Shown in pieces: positions 1 through 6,763 of a stretch of DNA of 64,000 nt (positions are counted from its first letter, which is position 1; every line of letters begins with the position of its first letter). The notes beneath the pieces are model-generated. The model saw only the letters and a list, made by a program, of their open reading frames with translations. It searched no databases and was not told the origin of the DNA. The stretch is taken from NCBI GenBank assembly GCA_963667505.2, contig OY763490.2, positions 1,054,001 to 1,118,000 on the forward strand, written 5' to 3'. The translations under genes were made by a program, and so were the position numbers. The stretch comes from Aldehydirespirator sp963667505. Lineage in GTDB: Bacteria > Actinomycetota > Acidimicrobiia > Acidimicrobiales > Aldehydirespiratoraceae.

Positions 1-1459
1 CCCAGGTCGTCTCGAAGGCGATCTCCAGGGTTCCGGACGGGGCGGGCGGCGGGGCGTACTCGTCGGGCTCGGGCCACTCGGGCGGCTCGGGCGTGAGGTC
101 GGCCAGGATCTCGCCCCTGCGCTTGAGGATGAACTTGCGGACCCGCTCGGTGTCTTCGGCGGCGGCCGCGGCGGCCTCCGGGAGGGAGTGCTGCTGCACG
201 ACGGCGGCCATCTCGTCCACCGCGGCCAGCAGCTTCTCCTCGTCCCAGACGGCGTCGAGGATCTTCTTGAGCCGCACCACGTAGGCGGCCCGCCAGTCGG
301 GATGGCTGTACAGGCGGTTCGGTATGGCCGTCAGGGCCAGCACCGACGGGGGAGGGTCGCTGATGTTGTCGAAGGGATTGGGGTCGTCCTGCAGGTGGAA
401 GGTGCCGTCGACGCCCCACGGGATGAACACGAAGGCGCCGTCGGGCTCTCGGTAGAACCAGTGGTTGTTGCGGTTGCCGGCGTAGCCGTCCCAGTGCCCG
501 ACCAGCACCTCGGTCGCCCAGAACGAAAGGAACCGGTCGAGGTCCACGATCTCGCCCAGCGCCTCCAGGCCGGCGTCGGAGGGGTCCTGCAGGGCCGCCG
601 TCACGGCGTCGATGTCGGACCAGTCGTCGGCGTCCTCGTTGGTCTTCTTCTCGATGGTGCCGCGGTAGGCCGGCGTGAAGTCGCTGACCGTGCCCTCGTA
701 CACGTTGCCCTCGGCGCTGTCGAAGTGGCGGGCCAGGAACGGAGCCTTGATCTCCTCGACGTGGACGTACAGGCCCAGGTACTTGCCGTTGACCGACACG
801 GTGGCGAAGTTGCAGCGCGGCGCCGGGCTGCCGGCCGCGGCGAACACCCGGTACGACAGGCAGGTGTTGACCATCGACGGATCCTGAACGCTGTTGTTGA
901 GGGTCATCCGCTCCATGACCCCGCCCAGCGACTGGCCGTCGGTGTACTTGTCGAAACGGAGCTTGAGCGACGGCTTGGTGTCGCTCTGGGAGCCGACGAA
1001 CCCCTTCTTGCGGACTCCGACGTCGGCGTGGGTCTCGCCGTCCACGGTCACGGTGGCGGCGAACCAGGTGTAGATGTCGGAGAAGGGCCGCGACAGGCCG
1101 TACTCCTCGATCTCGGCGAAGACGTCCTCGAGGGTGCGGGTCTGGTGGCGCAGGGTGTCCCAGTCGTCGCCGTCGATCTCAATGCTGACGTCCAGCACCC
1201 GGTCGATAGCGAAGTAGGCGTCGCTGGGATGGGGCGCGGCGCTGTCATCCGGGTCCGTCTCGGTGCCGTCGGTGCCGGTGTCGCCGGCCTCGGCGTCCGT
1301 CGGCGCGGCCGAAGCCGTGTCCGGGGCGGCCGTGGTCGCGGGCGCCTCGGCAGGCGCCCCGTCGGAGTCATCGGAACCGTCCCCGCAGCCGGCGGCAACG
1401 ACCGCGGCCGCCACCAGGGCCGCGGTCGCACGCCAGAGCACGCCCGCAAGATAGTTCAA
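1..1459 (-). CDS. CotH kinase family lipoprotein (3' end cut by window start)
   Basis: Reading leftward from a TTG at 1459 gives a lipoprotein signal (VVAAGC lipobox around residue 25), an acidic Ala/Thr/Asp linker of about 50 residues, and then a CotH-type domain. Visible motifs are IRKKG-like VRKKGFVGSQSDTKPSLKLRFD in pieces (GVRKKGF, KPSLKLRFDKY), LNNSVQDPSM, the G-x-Y-L-G-L-Y substrate-lobe segment (GKYLGLYVHVEE) and HWDGYAGNRNNHWFY, the CotH counterpart of a kinase catalytic loop (D, N and R retained). CotH proteins are atypical secreted kinases or surface proteins; substrate unknown here. It follows the redoxin gene by 42 bp on the same strand, so co-transcription is likely. No clear Shine-Dalgarno (SD); a GTG at 1441 is an alternative start, but it would shorten the signal peptide. 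The C terminus lies outside the window. Confidence 0.85.
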   Translation of the reverse strand, partial: MNYLAGVLWRATAALVAAAVVAAGCGDGSDDSDGAPAEAPATTAAPDTASAAPTDAEAGDTGTDGTETDPDDSAAPHPSDAYFAIDRVLDVSIEIDGDDWDTLRHQTRTLEDVFAEIEEYGLSRPFSDIYTWFAATVTVDGETHADVGVRKKGFVGSQSDTKPSLKLRFDKYTDGQSLGGVMERMTLNNSVQDPSMVNTCLSYRVFAAAGSPAPRCNFATVSVNGKYLGLYVHVEEIKAPFLARHFDSAEGNVYEGTVSDFTPAYRGTIEKKTNEDADDWSDIDAVTAALQDPSDAGLEALGEIVDLDRFLSFWATEVLVGHWDGYAGNRNNHWFYREPDGAFVFIPWGVDGTFHLQDDPNPFDNISDPPPSVLALTAIPNRLYSHPDWRAAYVVRLKKILDAVWDEEKLLAAVDEMAAVVQQHSLPEAAAAAAEDTERVRKFILKRRGEILADLTPEPPEWPEPDEYAPPPAPSGTLEIAFETTW

Positions 1460-1501
1460 GCAGGCTGCCGACGGTTCGCTATGTCCGGTGGCCGCGTTCC
1501 G

Positions 1502-2656
1502 TCAGCGGCTGACCAGTTGCTTGAGCCGGCGGACGGCAGGCGTCCACAGCCACTCGGGCTCGGTGAACCGGTGATAGTCCTCGCCGGGCAGCCCGGTGGG
1601 GTCGTAGAAGCTCTGGTCGGAGTGCTTGCGCATCTGTTTCGTCCGCTTCAGTATCTGCCTGGTGGCGTAGAGCGTCCCCTTGTGGGTCCAGCCCTGCCGC
1701 TGATAGTTCCAGTTGTCGGGCGCCAGGTCCGCCGCCGCCGCGAAGTGCTTCAGCGCACGCTCGCTGTCGCCCGCCGCCTCGAAGTGCAGCGCCAGCTTGA
1801 ACGTCGCCTCGGCCAGCAGCTTGTCGTCGTCGACGGGCTTGAGCCGCTCGGCCAGTTCCCTGCTCGACCAGACGTGCTCGCTGTCGGCGCCACGCTCGAT
1901 CCAGTCGCGGGTCGCAGAGGCGAACGCGTCGTCGCCGAGGCGGACCTTGCCGAGGCCGAAGCCGACGGCCATCGCGGCCGGGTACACGCCCTCGTTGCTG
2001 CGAAGGATGAGGCCGTCCTCGTCGATCCACGCGGCCGACGGCACATTCACCCAGCCGAACAGCGAGCTGATCTCGTGGGTGGGGTCGACGACGCACCGGT
2101 AGGTCGGGGAGGCCCGGTCGAACCACTTGTCCACCGTCTTGGCGTCGCCCGAGTCCTGGGCGACGCTGATCAGCTCGAAGCGGTCAGGGCCGATTGACTC
2201 GTACAGTTCCTGCCAGACCGGCAGGCTGAAGCGGCAGCCTCACCAGGACGACCAGGTGAACAGCACCACCTTGTGGCCGCGGAAGTCCGAGAGCCTCAGC
2301 GTGTCGCCGTTGCGGTCGGTCACCTCGAAGTCGGGGGCGATCCCGCTCTCGAGCCCGGCGCGGCGGACTTGGGGCACCGAGCCGAGGCTCCACACATCGC
2401 CGTCGCGCATGTGCTTCTGGCCGATCATGTCCGCGAACTCCGAGTAGTTGAACCACACCCAGTCGTCGGCGTCGGCGATCCAGTCCTCGCGCTTGTCCTC
2501 CGGCAGCGGCACGCACAGCTCGCCCAGACAGGCGCCGTGAGGCTTCATCTGCCATCCGGTGGCGTCGGAGAGCTCGTTGAGCCGCAACCACAGGGCCTCC
2601 GTGTCGTCGGTCCGCTGGGCGACCTCGTTCGTCTTGCCGTCTGCGAGGATGATCAC
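1502..2656 (-). CDS. Redoxin-domain protein, probable selenoprotein (in-frame TGA = Sec139)
   Basis: GTG at 2656 is preceded by GGGAGCAG. The frame runs 138 codons to TGA at 2242-2240, then stays open for 245 codons to TGA at 1502. The first part has a 100-residue N-terminal domain and the start of a thioredoxin fold (FEVTDRNGDTLRLSDFRG, then VVLFTWSSW). The TGA follows directly and is itself followed by GCRFSLPVWQELYESIG. In TlpA/ResA/AhpC-type redoxins this is where W-C-G-x-C sits, so TGA replaces the first redox cysteine and the partner Cys is retained two residues on. After the fold (ELISVAQD, PSAAWIDEDG) comes a helical TPR-like C terminus (FKLALHFEAAGDSERALKHF). A SECIS-like hairpin lies 20 nt after the TGA. 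Alternative: a nonsense mutation or sequencing error, but the exact Cys position, the hairpin and a second case at 46671 argue against it. Confidence 0.8.
2209..2225 (-). promoter_or_regulatory. bSECIS-like hairpin for the TGA at 2242-2240
   Basis: On the mRNA strand CCTGCC-GGTCT-GGCAGG forms a perfect 6-bp stem with a 5-nt loop that begins with GG. Twenty nucleotides separate the TGA from the loop. The published bacterial SECIS consensus has a loop of 3-14 nt with a G among its first two bases, 16-37 nt after UGA; this fits. A competing hairpin, GGCTG-CCGCTT-CAGCC, starts right after the TGA and overlaps this stem by two bases. Confidence 0.65.
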
Positions 2657-2803
2657 GCCTGCTCCCGATGGCCGATCCGCCCGGCCGAGCAGCGCCTCCG
2701 CCCTGCGTCAACCCGAGCTACCCCCGACCGTAGCGCCCCCAGCAGAGAAAGACCAGCACTGCGGCCTCCCCCCGAACCGGGGCCCGGCTGTAGTGCAATT
2801 ATG

Positions 2804-2848
2804 TACATGTCTAGCTTATACATGTTGAATATCTACATATCTAGCAGT
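2804..2848. repeat. Three 15-bp AT-rich tandem iterons
   Basis: TACATGTCTAGC, TACATGTTGAAT and TACATATCTAGC begin at 2804, 2819 and 2834, so the period is exactly 15 bp. This AT-rich patch stands out from its surroundings and lies 18 bp before the decayed antitoxin reading frame. By position it was probably the autoregulatory operator of that toxin-antitoxin pair. It also lies upstream of the redoxin gene on the other strand and could contain that promoter. Confidence 0.6.
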
Positions 2849-2865
2849 CGCTGCGAGAGGTCACC

Positions 2866-2982
2866 GTGGCAGTGCTGGGCGACAGCGAGGCCGTGGAGCG
2901 GCTGGCCGACGCCCACGGGGCCTACGTCGACGGCGACTAGGTGCGCGGCGTGGGAGCCGTCAGGGCGCTGCGGCCTTCGTGA
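2866..2982 (+). pseudogene. Remnant of a type II antitoxin (Phd/RelB-like C terminus)
   Basis: From GTG 2866 the frame reads VAVLGDSEAVERLADAHGAY, then VDGD, TAG at 2938, and in the same frame VRGVGAVRALRPS ending at TGA 2980-2982. The pattern (acidic helix, then 'VRGVxAVRALRP' just before a toxin start) is typical of the C-terminal end of Phd/RelB-family antitoxins. The DNA-binding N terminus is missing and a TAG interrupts the remainder, so I call it a remnant. The family call is by pattern only. Confidence 0.5.
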
Positions 2983-3035
2983 GCGAACGCCGCTACGAGA
3001 TCATCGTCGCAGGCCGGCAGCCACGGAGCGGCTGA
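2979..3035 (+). pseudogene. Remnant of a RelE/ParE-type toxin N terminus
   Basis: GTG at 2979 overlaps the antitoxin-remnant stop (GTGA), the usual arrangement in type II toxin-antitoxin pairs. It encodes 18 residues, VSERRYEIIVAGRQPRSG; YEIxVAGR is the usual beginning of RelE-like toxins. The frame stops at 3035, six bases before the 3' end of the tmRNA gene on the other strand, so the toxin body was lost right at that boundary. Confidence 0.5.
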
Positions 3036-3040
3036 GAGGG

Positions 3041-3435
3041 TGGAGCTGGGGAGAATCGAACTCCCGTCCGTCGGGCGGTTGCCGGGCTCGCTACGACCAT
3101 TCCCGAGTGTGCGGCTTGCGGCTGCCGCTACGCCGGGTCGTGCGGATCCTGGGATCCGGCCGCCGGATCTTTCTCCGGTGTCAGCGGTCTTTGCCTGCTG
3201 TCGGCGGGTCTGTTCCCCGCTGTCCACCGCTGCTTCTGGTGCCAGGCTGCAGCGGTCTGGCCCCGCGTGCCATTGCTGGTCGCGATGATTCTCGACTGCT
3301 AGATCAGGTCTGATCAGGCGGCGAGAACGAGAGCGTCGTCATCGGCGTCTCTTTGGGTGCCCCGTTTAGGGAGTCTGAGCAACTCCGGTCGCACTCCGCG
3401 GCCTCCTGGTCCCGACGTCGAAACCGGTCAGCCCC
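3041..3435 (-). ncRNA. ssrA: tmRNA
   Basis: The 5' end GGGGCTG (from 3435) pairs with CAGCTCC (3048-3042) to form the acceptor stem with one G-U pair, and the next base is A as discriminator. The 5' sequence continues GACCGGTTTCGACGTCGGGA, the conserved tRNA-like beginning, and the 3' side carries the T arm (GGGAGTTCGATTCTCCCC). The resume frame at 3346-3314 encodes ADDDALVLAA followed by TGA, a typical actinobacterial proteolysis tag. The CCA end is not encoded. The binding partner gene smpB lies about 750 bp upstream on the same strand. The tag adds a degradation signal to proteins stalled on ribosomes. Confidence 0.95.
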
Positions 3436-3518
3436 TTGTGCAGTCGCTTGTCAAACTGCGGCCCCCGAAGGGGATCGACCATGATACCGGCGATGCCGAC
3501 ATCGGCGCCCCGTGTCTA

Positions 3519-3601
3519 TGCCGCGGCGTCCGGGTTGGGCGGGTTTCTTTGCCGCGGCGTTCGGGGCGGGCGGGTTTCAGGCTGCGGCGTCCAGGGCGGC
3601 C
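3519..3601. repeat. 31-bp tandem repeat built from the 3' end of the PQ-loop gene
   Basis: Units at 3519-3549 and 3550-3580 and a partial unit from 3581 share TGCCGCGGCGTCC...GGGCGGGTTTC. Read on the minus strand, the unit is the last codons of the PQ-loop gene (CTGGACGCCGCAGCCTGA) plus its immediate downstream bases, copied twice beyond the stop. Confidence 0.75.
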
Positions 3602-4191
3602 CGGATGCGGTGGCGGGCCACCCGCAGCCGCATCAGCACCAGGGCTGCCAGCGCGGCCTCGGTGGCGCCGAACACGATGATCGGCCCCGACCCGACCAGC
3701 ACGCCGTAGAGGCCCCACAGCAGCCCCTCGAACTCCGCCAGGACCCAGGTGACCGGCGACACCCCCACCGGCGTGTGCGACCGCCACGCCGCGATCACCG
3801 ACGGCCCCAGGTACAGGCCGTTGGACAGGCCCAGCACGGTTCCCAGCACCGTCCAGTCCGAGACCGCGAGAATGACCGCGCATCCGAGCGCCGTAGCCGC
3901 GCTCATCAGCACGCCGCCGCGCACGTCGGCACCGTGGCGGTGCATCAGGTGCAGCGCCAGCCCGAAGCTGACGATGGCGATCACTATCGACGGGATGGCC
4001 ACCCAGTACTCCTCCACGACCACATAGGCGAGCCAGCCGAAGTTCAGGACTATGGCCACCGCGGCCCAGGCGGGTGACAATCCCTCGGTGCGGCCGGTGC
4101 GCAGCAGCCGCAGGATCTGGGGCACGATGTGCACGAAGGTCACCGCGGTGGCCGCTGCTCCCACCAGCAGCGCGGCCAGTTCCAGGCTCAC
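3577..4191 (-). CDS. SemiSWEET/PQ-loop family membrane transporter
   Basis: A 204-residue integral membrane protein with about seven hydrophobic segments. The PQ-loop PQILRLLRTGRTEGLSP near residue 26 and a conserved pattern of short helices (ALLVGAAATAVTFVHIV, AWAAVAIVLNFGWLAYVV) fit the MtN3/saliva-SWEET superfamily. Two related three-helix halves would fit a full SWEET-like architecture rather than a single SemiSWEET unit. Sugars are the usual cargo; nothing here fixes the substrate. The GTG start at 4191 overlaps the smpB stop (GTGA), which implies translational coupling to smpB. The 3' end is repeated downstream. Confidence 0.75.
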   Translation of the reverse strand: MSLELAALLVGAAATAVTFVHIVPQILRLLRTGRTEGLSPAWAAVAIVLNFGWLAYVVVEEYWVAIPSIVIAIVSFGLALHLMHRHGADVRGGVLMSAATALGCAVILAVSDWTVLGTVLGLSNGLYLGPSVIAAWRSHTPVGVSPVTWVLAEFEGLLWGLYGVLVGSGPIIVFGATEAALAALVLMRLRVARHRIRAALDAAA

Positions 4192-4700
4192 CGTCTGCTC
4201 CCCGGGCGCCGTCGCCGGCCCGCGGCCATGGCTCGGGCCGCCTCCGCGTCTGCGTCGCGCTGGGCGATCTCGCGGCGCCGGTCGGACCGGGTGCGGCCCC
4301 GGGCCAGGGCCAGGGACAGCTTGGCCCGGCCGTCTCGGAAGTAGAGGGCCAGAGGCACCAGCGCCAGCCGCTCCTGGTCGAGCCGGGTCGCCAGCCGGGC
4401 GATCTCGCGGCGATGGGCCAGCAGCTTGCGCACCCGGTCCGGCGCGGAGCGGAACGGCGCCGCCGCGTGCGAGTACGGCGATATGTGCAGGTTGTGCAGC
4501 CACAGCTCGCCGCCCTCGACCCGGGCCCAGCTCTCGGCGACCTGCACGCTGCCCTCCCGCAGGGACTTGACCTCGCTGCCCTCCAGCACCAGGCCGACCT
4601 CGAGGGTCTCAAGGATGTCGTAGTCGCGGCGGGCGCGCCGGTTGGTGGCCACCACCGAGGCGCCGGCCGGAACGTCCCGAGGCTTCTGCGACTTGGCCAT
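4188..4700 (-). CDS. smpB: SsrA-binding protein SmpB
   Basis: 170 residues beginning MAKSQKPRD. Family motifs are clear: ATNRRARRDYDILETLEVGL, LEGSEVKSLREGSVQ, HISPYSHA and LLAHRREI. SmpB binds the tRNA-like part of tmRNA and delivers it to stalled ribosomes; its basic C-terminal tail (GRRRRPGSRR) enters the mRNA channel. The gene is transcribed toward ssrA, with the PQ-loop transporter gene between them. The start ATG at 4700 fits the family N terminus. Length is near the usual 155-165 residues. Confidence 0.97.
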   Translation of the reverse strand: MAKSQKPRDVPAGASVVATNRRARRDYDILETLEVGLVLEGSEVKSLREGSVQVAESWARVEGGELWLHNLHISPYSHAAAPFRSAPDRVRKLLAHRREIARLATRLDQERLALVPLALYFRDGRAKLSLALARGRTRSDRRREIAQRDADAEAARAMAAGRRRRPGSRR

Positions 4701-4806
4701 CGTCGCTCACGGTACCGGTGCGCCGCGGCGATGGCGGGCGGCTTCGGAGTGTTGCCCGCCGTCGGGCGGCAGAGCGGATCGGGCGTGCCGGTAGGGTTCG
4801 CGGGCA

Positions 4807-5229
4807 ATGCTGGAGATGTCGGCGCAGATGCACCACGCCATGGTGGCCCACGCCATCGCCGGGCTTCCCCACGAGGCCTGCGGACTGTTCGCCGGATCCT
4901 CAGGCTCCGACCGGGTCGAGCGCTTCTATCGGATGCGCAACGCGGCGGAGTCGCGCGAGATCTACGTGCTCGACGGCCTGGAGATGATGGAGGTCGAGCG
5001 CGCCGCCGACGCAGCGGGCCTGACCGTGATGGGCGTGATGCACTCCCACACCCACACCACCAACTACCCGTCGCCGACCGACATCGCCGACGCGGCCCGC
5101 TTCGACCCGTTCGGAGCCTGGCGCTTCGTGATCGTCTCGCTGCGCCATCCCGACCCGTCGCTTCGCTCGTACCGCATCCTCGACGGCGAAGTCATCGAGG
5201 AGCCCGTCGCCGTGCTCCCAGAGGCCTGA
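4807..5229 (+). CDS. M67 (JAMM/MPN+) metallopeptidase, Mec-like
   Basis: A 140-residue JAMM domain with the full zinc set: Glu23 in PHEACGLF, then His79 and His81, Ser89 and Asp92 in HSHTHTTNYPSPTD (HxHx7Sx2D). In Mycobacterium the homologue Mec removes cysteine from the sulfur carrier CysO, in an operon mec-cysO-cysM. Here cysM lies 3.3 kb away on the same strand, but no MoaD/CysO-like carrier gene is seen between them. ATG 4807 is used; ATG 4816 is equally possible. The last codons plus stop are repeated in tandem after the gene. Confidence 0.85.
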   Translation: MLEMSAQMHHAMVAHAIAGLPHEACGLFAGSSGSDRVERFYRMRNAAESREIYVLDGLEMMEVERAADAAGLTVMGVMHSHTHTTNYPSPTDIADAARFDPFGAWRFVIVSLRHPDPSLRSYRILDGEVIEEPVAVLPEA

Positions 5230-5334
5230 GGCTGGCGGTCCGAGAGGCCTGAGGCCGGCGGGTCCGAGAGGCCTGTGGCCGTGGTCGGACAGGCTTGAGG
5301 CCGGCGCTCCAAGAGGCCTGAGGCCCGATGTTCG
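5218..5334. repeat. 22-24-bp tandem repeat copied from the end of the M67 gene
   Basis: Five copies of AGAGGCCTGAGGC plus a variable spacer start at about 5220, 5243, 5267, 5289 and 5312. The first copy is the last two codons and stop of the M67 gene (GAG GCC TGA). The array fills the whole gap between two convergent genes. Confidence 0.75.
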
Positions 5335-5335
5335 A

Positions 5336-6721
5336 CTAGTCGCCGAGCAGCTCGCCGATAGCCGCGGCCGCCACCAGGCCGGGTGCCTCCAGCGGGCCGA
5401 AGTGCCCCAGGTTCTCGAAGCTCCGGAAGCGTCCCTGGGGCAGGGCATCGGCGACCGCCGGCGCGAAGGTGCCGGGGTTGGGCGTCCCGGCGACCGTTCC
5501 GGCCGCCACGGTCGCCGGAACGCTGATCGCGGCCGCGTCCTCGGTCGCCAGCCCGCCGCTGGCTTCGAACGTCCGGGCCTCGGTCTCGGCCGAGCAGGCC
5601 AGGCGCACCCGCCCGTCGGGGAGGTCGACGAAGCCGCCGTCGACGTAGGCGGCCAACGCATCGGCGCGCATCACCCCCAGTGGCGAGCGGGTCGAGTATC
5701 GGGCCAGGGCCTCGGCCCGGGAGCCGAAGACCTCGCGGCGGTTGCGGGCCCCGGCGGCCAGCGGGTTGGCGTCGGGAGCGTCGAAGAAGCCCCTCGGCAG
5801 CACGATCGGCTCGTACAGGAACAGCCCGGCGAAGGCGCCCGGTCGGGACCGCTCGGCCAGCAGCAGCGCGGCGCCGCCCATCGAGTGGCCGAGCCCGTAC
5901 AGCCGCGCCGCGCCGATTGCGGCTGCGCACGCGGCCACGTCGGCGGCCATGCCGCTCCATGAGTAGTCGCCGCCGGGCGCTGGCCCCGAGGCGCCGTGAC
6001 CGCGGAAGTCGAGAGCCCAGACTCTGAACTTGTCCTTGAGGCATTGCGCCAGCGGCCGGTACGCCAGCCCGTGGAACCCGGTGGCATGGCATACCAGCAG
6101 GTCGGGCCCTGATCCTCCCATCATCCTCAAGTTGATCTTCACGCCGTCATCGGATCGGGCCTCGATGGCGCCAGTCGTCTCGGCGGAGGCTGCCTCGACG
6201 GCGTCCGTCGTCTCACCGGATCGGGCTTCGGCAGCGTCCCGGGCGGGCCTGTCGCCGATGCTGGAAGCGGGACGACGGCGGCCGAACAGGCCCCGCCCGC
6301 GAGCGGTGAACACGACTCGGTCGTGCTGGTTGGTCATCGTGCAGCCGATGAACACCGTGCCCCGGTCGACGTGGCGGGCCGACAGCCGGGCGTCGAGTAC
6401 CTCCACGGTCCCCCTCAGCACGTCTCCGGGGCGCACCGGCTCCCGCCAGCGCACCTCCTGCATCCCGGGCGAGCCCCGGCTGTCGGCCCGCTGCAGCAGG
6501 CTGTCGATCCACAGGCGGGCCCAGGCCGAGCAGGTGTGCCAGCCGCTCGCGATGAGGCCTCCGAAGGGCGAGCCCAGAGCGGCCTGAGGGTCGACGTGGA
6601 AGTACTGGGGATCGAAGCGCCGGCCGAAGTCGATGATCTCGGACTCGGTCATCTCGTAGGAGCCGAGTTCGTAGACATCACCGGGGGTGAAGTCCTCGAA
6701 GAACAGCTCGGGCTCGGGCAT
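5336..6721 (-). CDS. MaoC-like hotdog domain fused to an alpha/beta hydrolase
   Basis: 461 residues in two parts. Residues 1-150 are a MaoC-type hot-dog dehydratase-like domain (FEDFTPGDVYELGSYEMTES, FDPQYFHVD, IASGWHTCSAWARLWID, WREPVRPGDVL). A 45-residue linker containing two similar stretches (EARSGETTDAVEAASAETTG) leads to an alpha/beta hydrolase with oxyanion segment CHATGFHG, nucleophile elbow GHSMGG, and a late His in NLGHFGPLEAP. The likely substrates are acyl-CoA or acyl esters, but none can be assigned. MaoC domains and hydrolases are normally separate proteins, so the fusion is uncommon. ATG start at 6721; convergent with the M67 gene. Confidence 0.75.
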   Translation of the reverse strand: MPEPELFFEDFTPGDVYELGSYEMTESEIIDFGRRFDPQYFHVDPQAALGSPFGGLIASGWHTCSAWARLWIDSLLQRADSRGSPGMQEVRWREPVRPGDVLRGTVEVLDARLSARHVDRGTVFIGCTMTNQHDRVVFTARGRGLFGRRRPASSIGDRPARDAAEARSGETTDAVEAASAETTGAIEARSDDGVKINLRMMGGSGPDLLVCHATGFHGLAYRPLAQCLKDKFRVWALDFRGHGASGPAPGGDYSWSGMAADVAACAAAIGAARLYGLGHSMGGAALLLAERSRPGAFAGLFLYEPIVLPRGFFDAPDANPLAAGARNRREVFGSRAEALARYSTRSPLGVMRADALAAYVDGGFVDLPDGRVRLACSAETEARTFEASGGLATEDAAAISVPATVAAGTVAGTPNPGTFAPAVADALPQGRFRSFENLGHFGPLEAPGLVAAAAIGELLGD

Positions 6722-6763
6722 CGGGCCTTTCTATCGGCAGGTGCGCGCCGATAGCGTCAGACG

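Noticed and set aside
1502..2134. Treating the two halves of the redoxin gene as separate proteins or as a plain pseudogene
   Set aside because: The downstream half has no ribosome site at GTG 2134 and would begin inside the thioredoxin fold. The TGA position and hairpin fit Sec decoding better.
188..2197. A 669-codon plus-strand frame across the CotH and redoxin genes
   Set aside because: It is an antisense shadow; the minus strand encodes recognised domains over the same bases.
3041..3120. A separate tRNA gene, suggested by the T-arm-like sequence
   Set aside because: The T arm belongs to the 3' domain of tmRNA; the matching 5' acceptor half is 395 bp away with the tag frame between.
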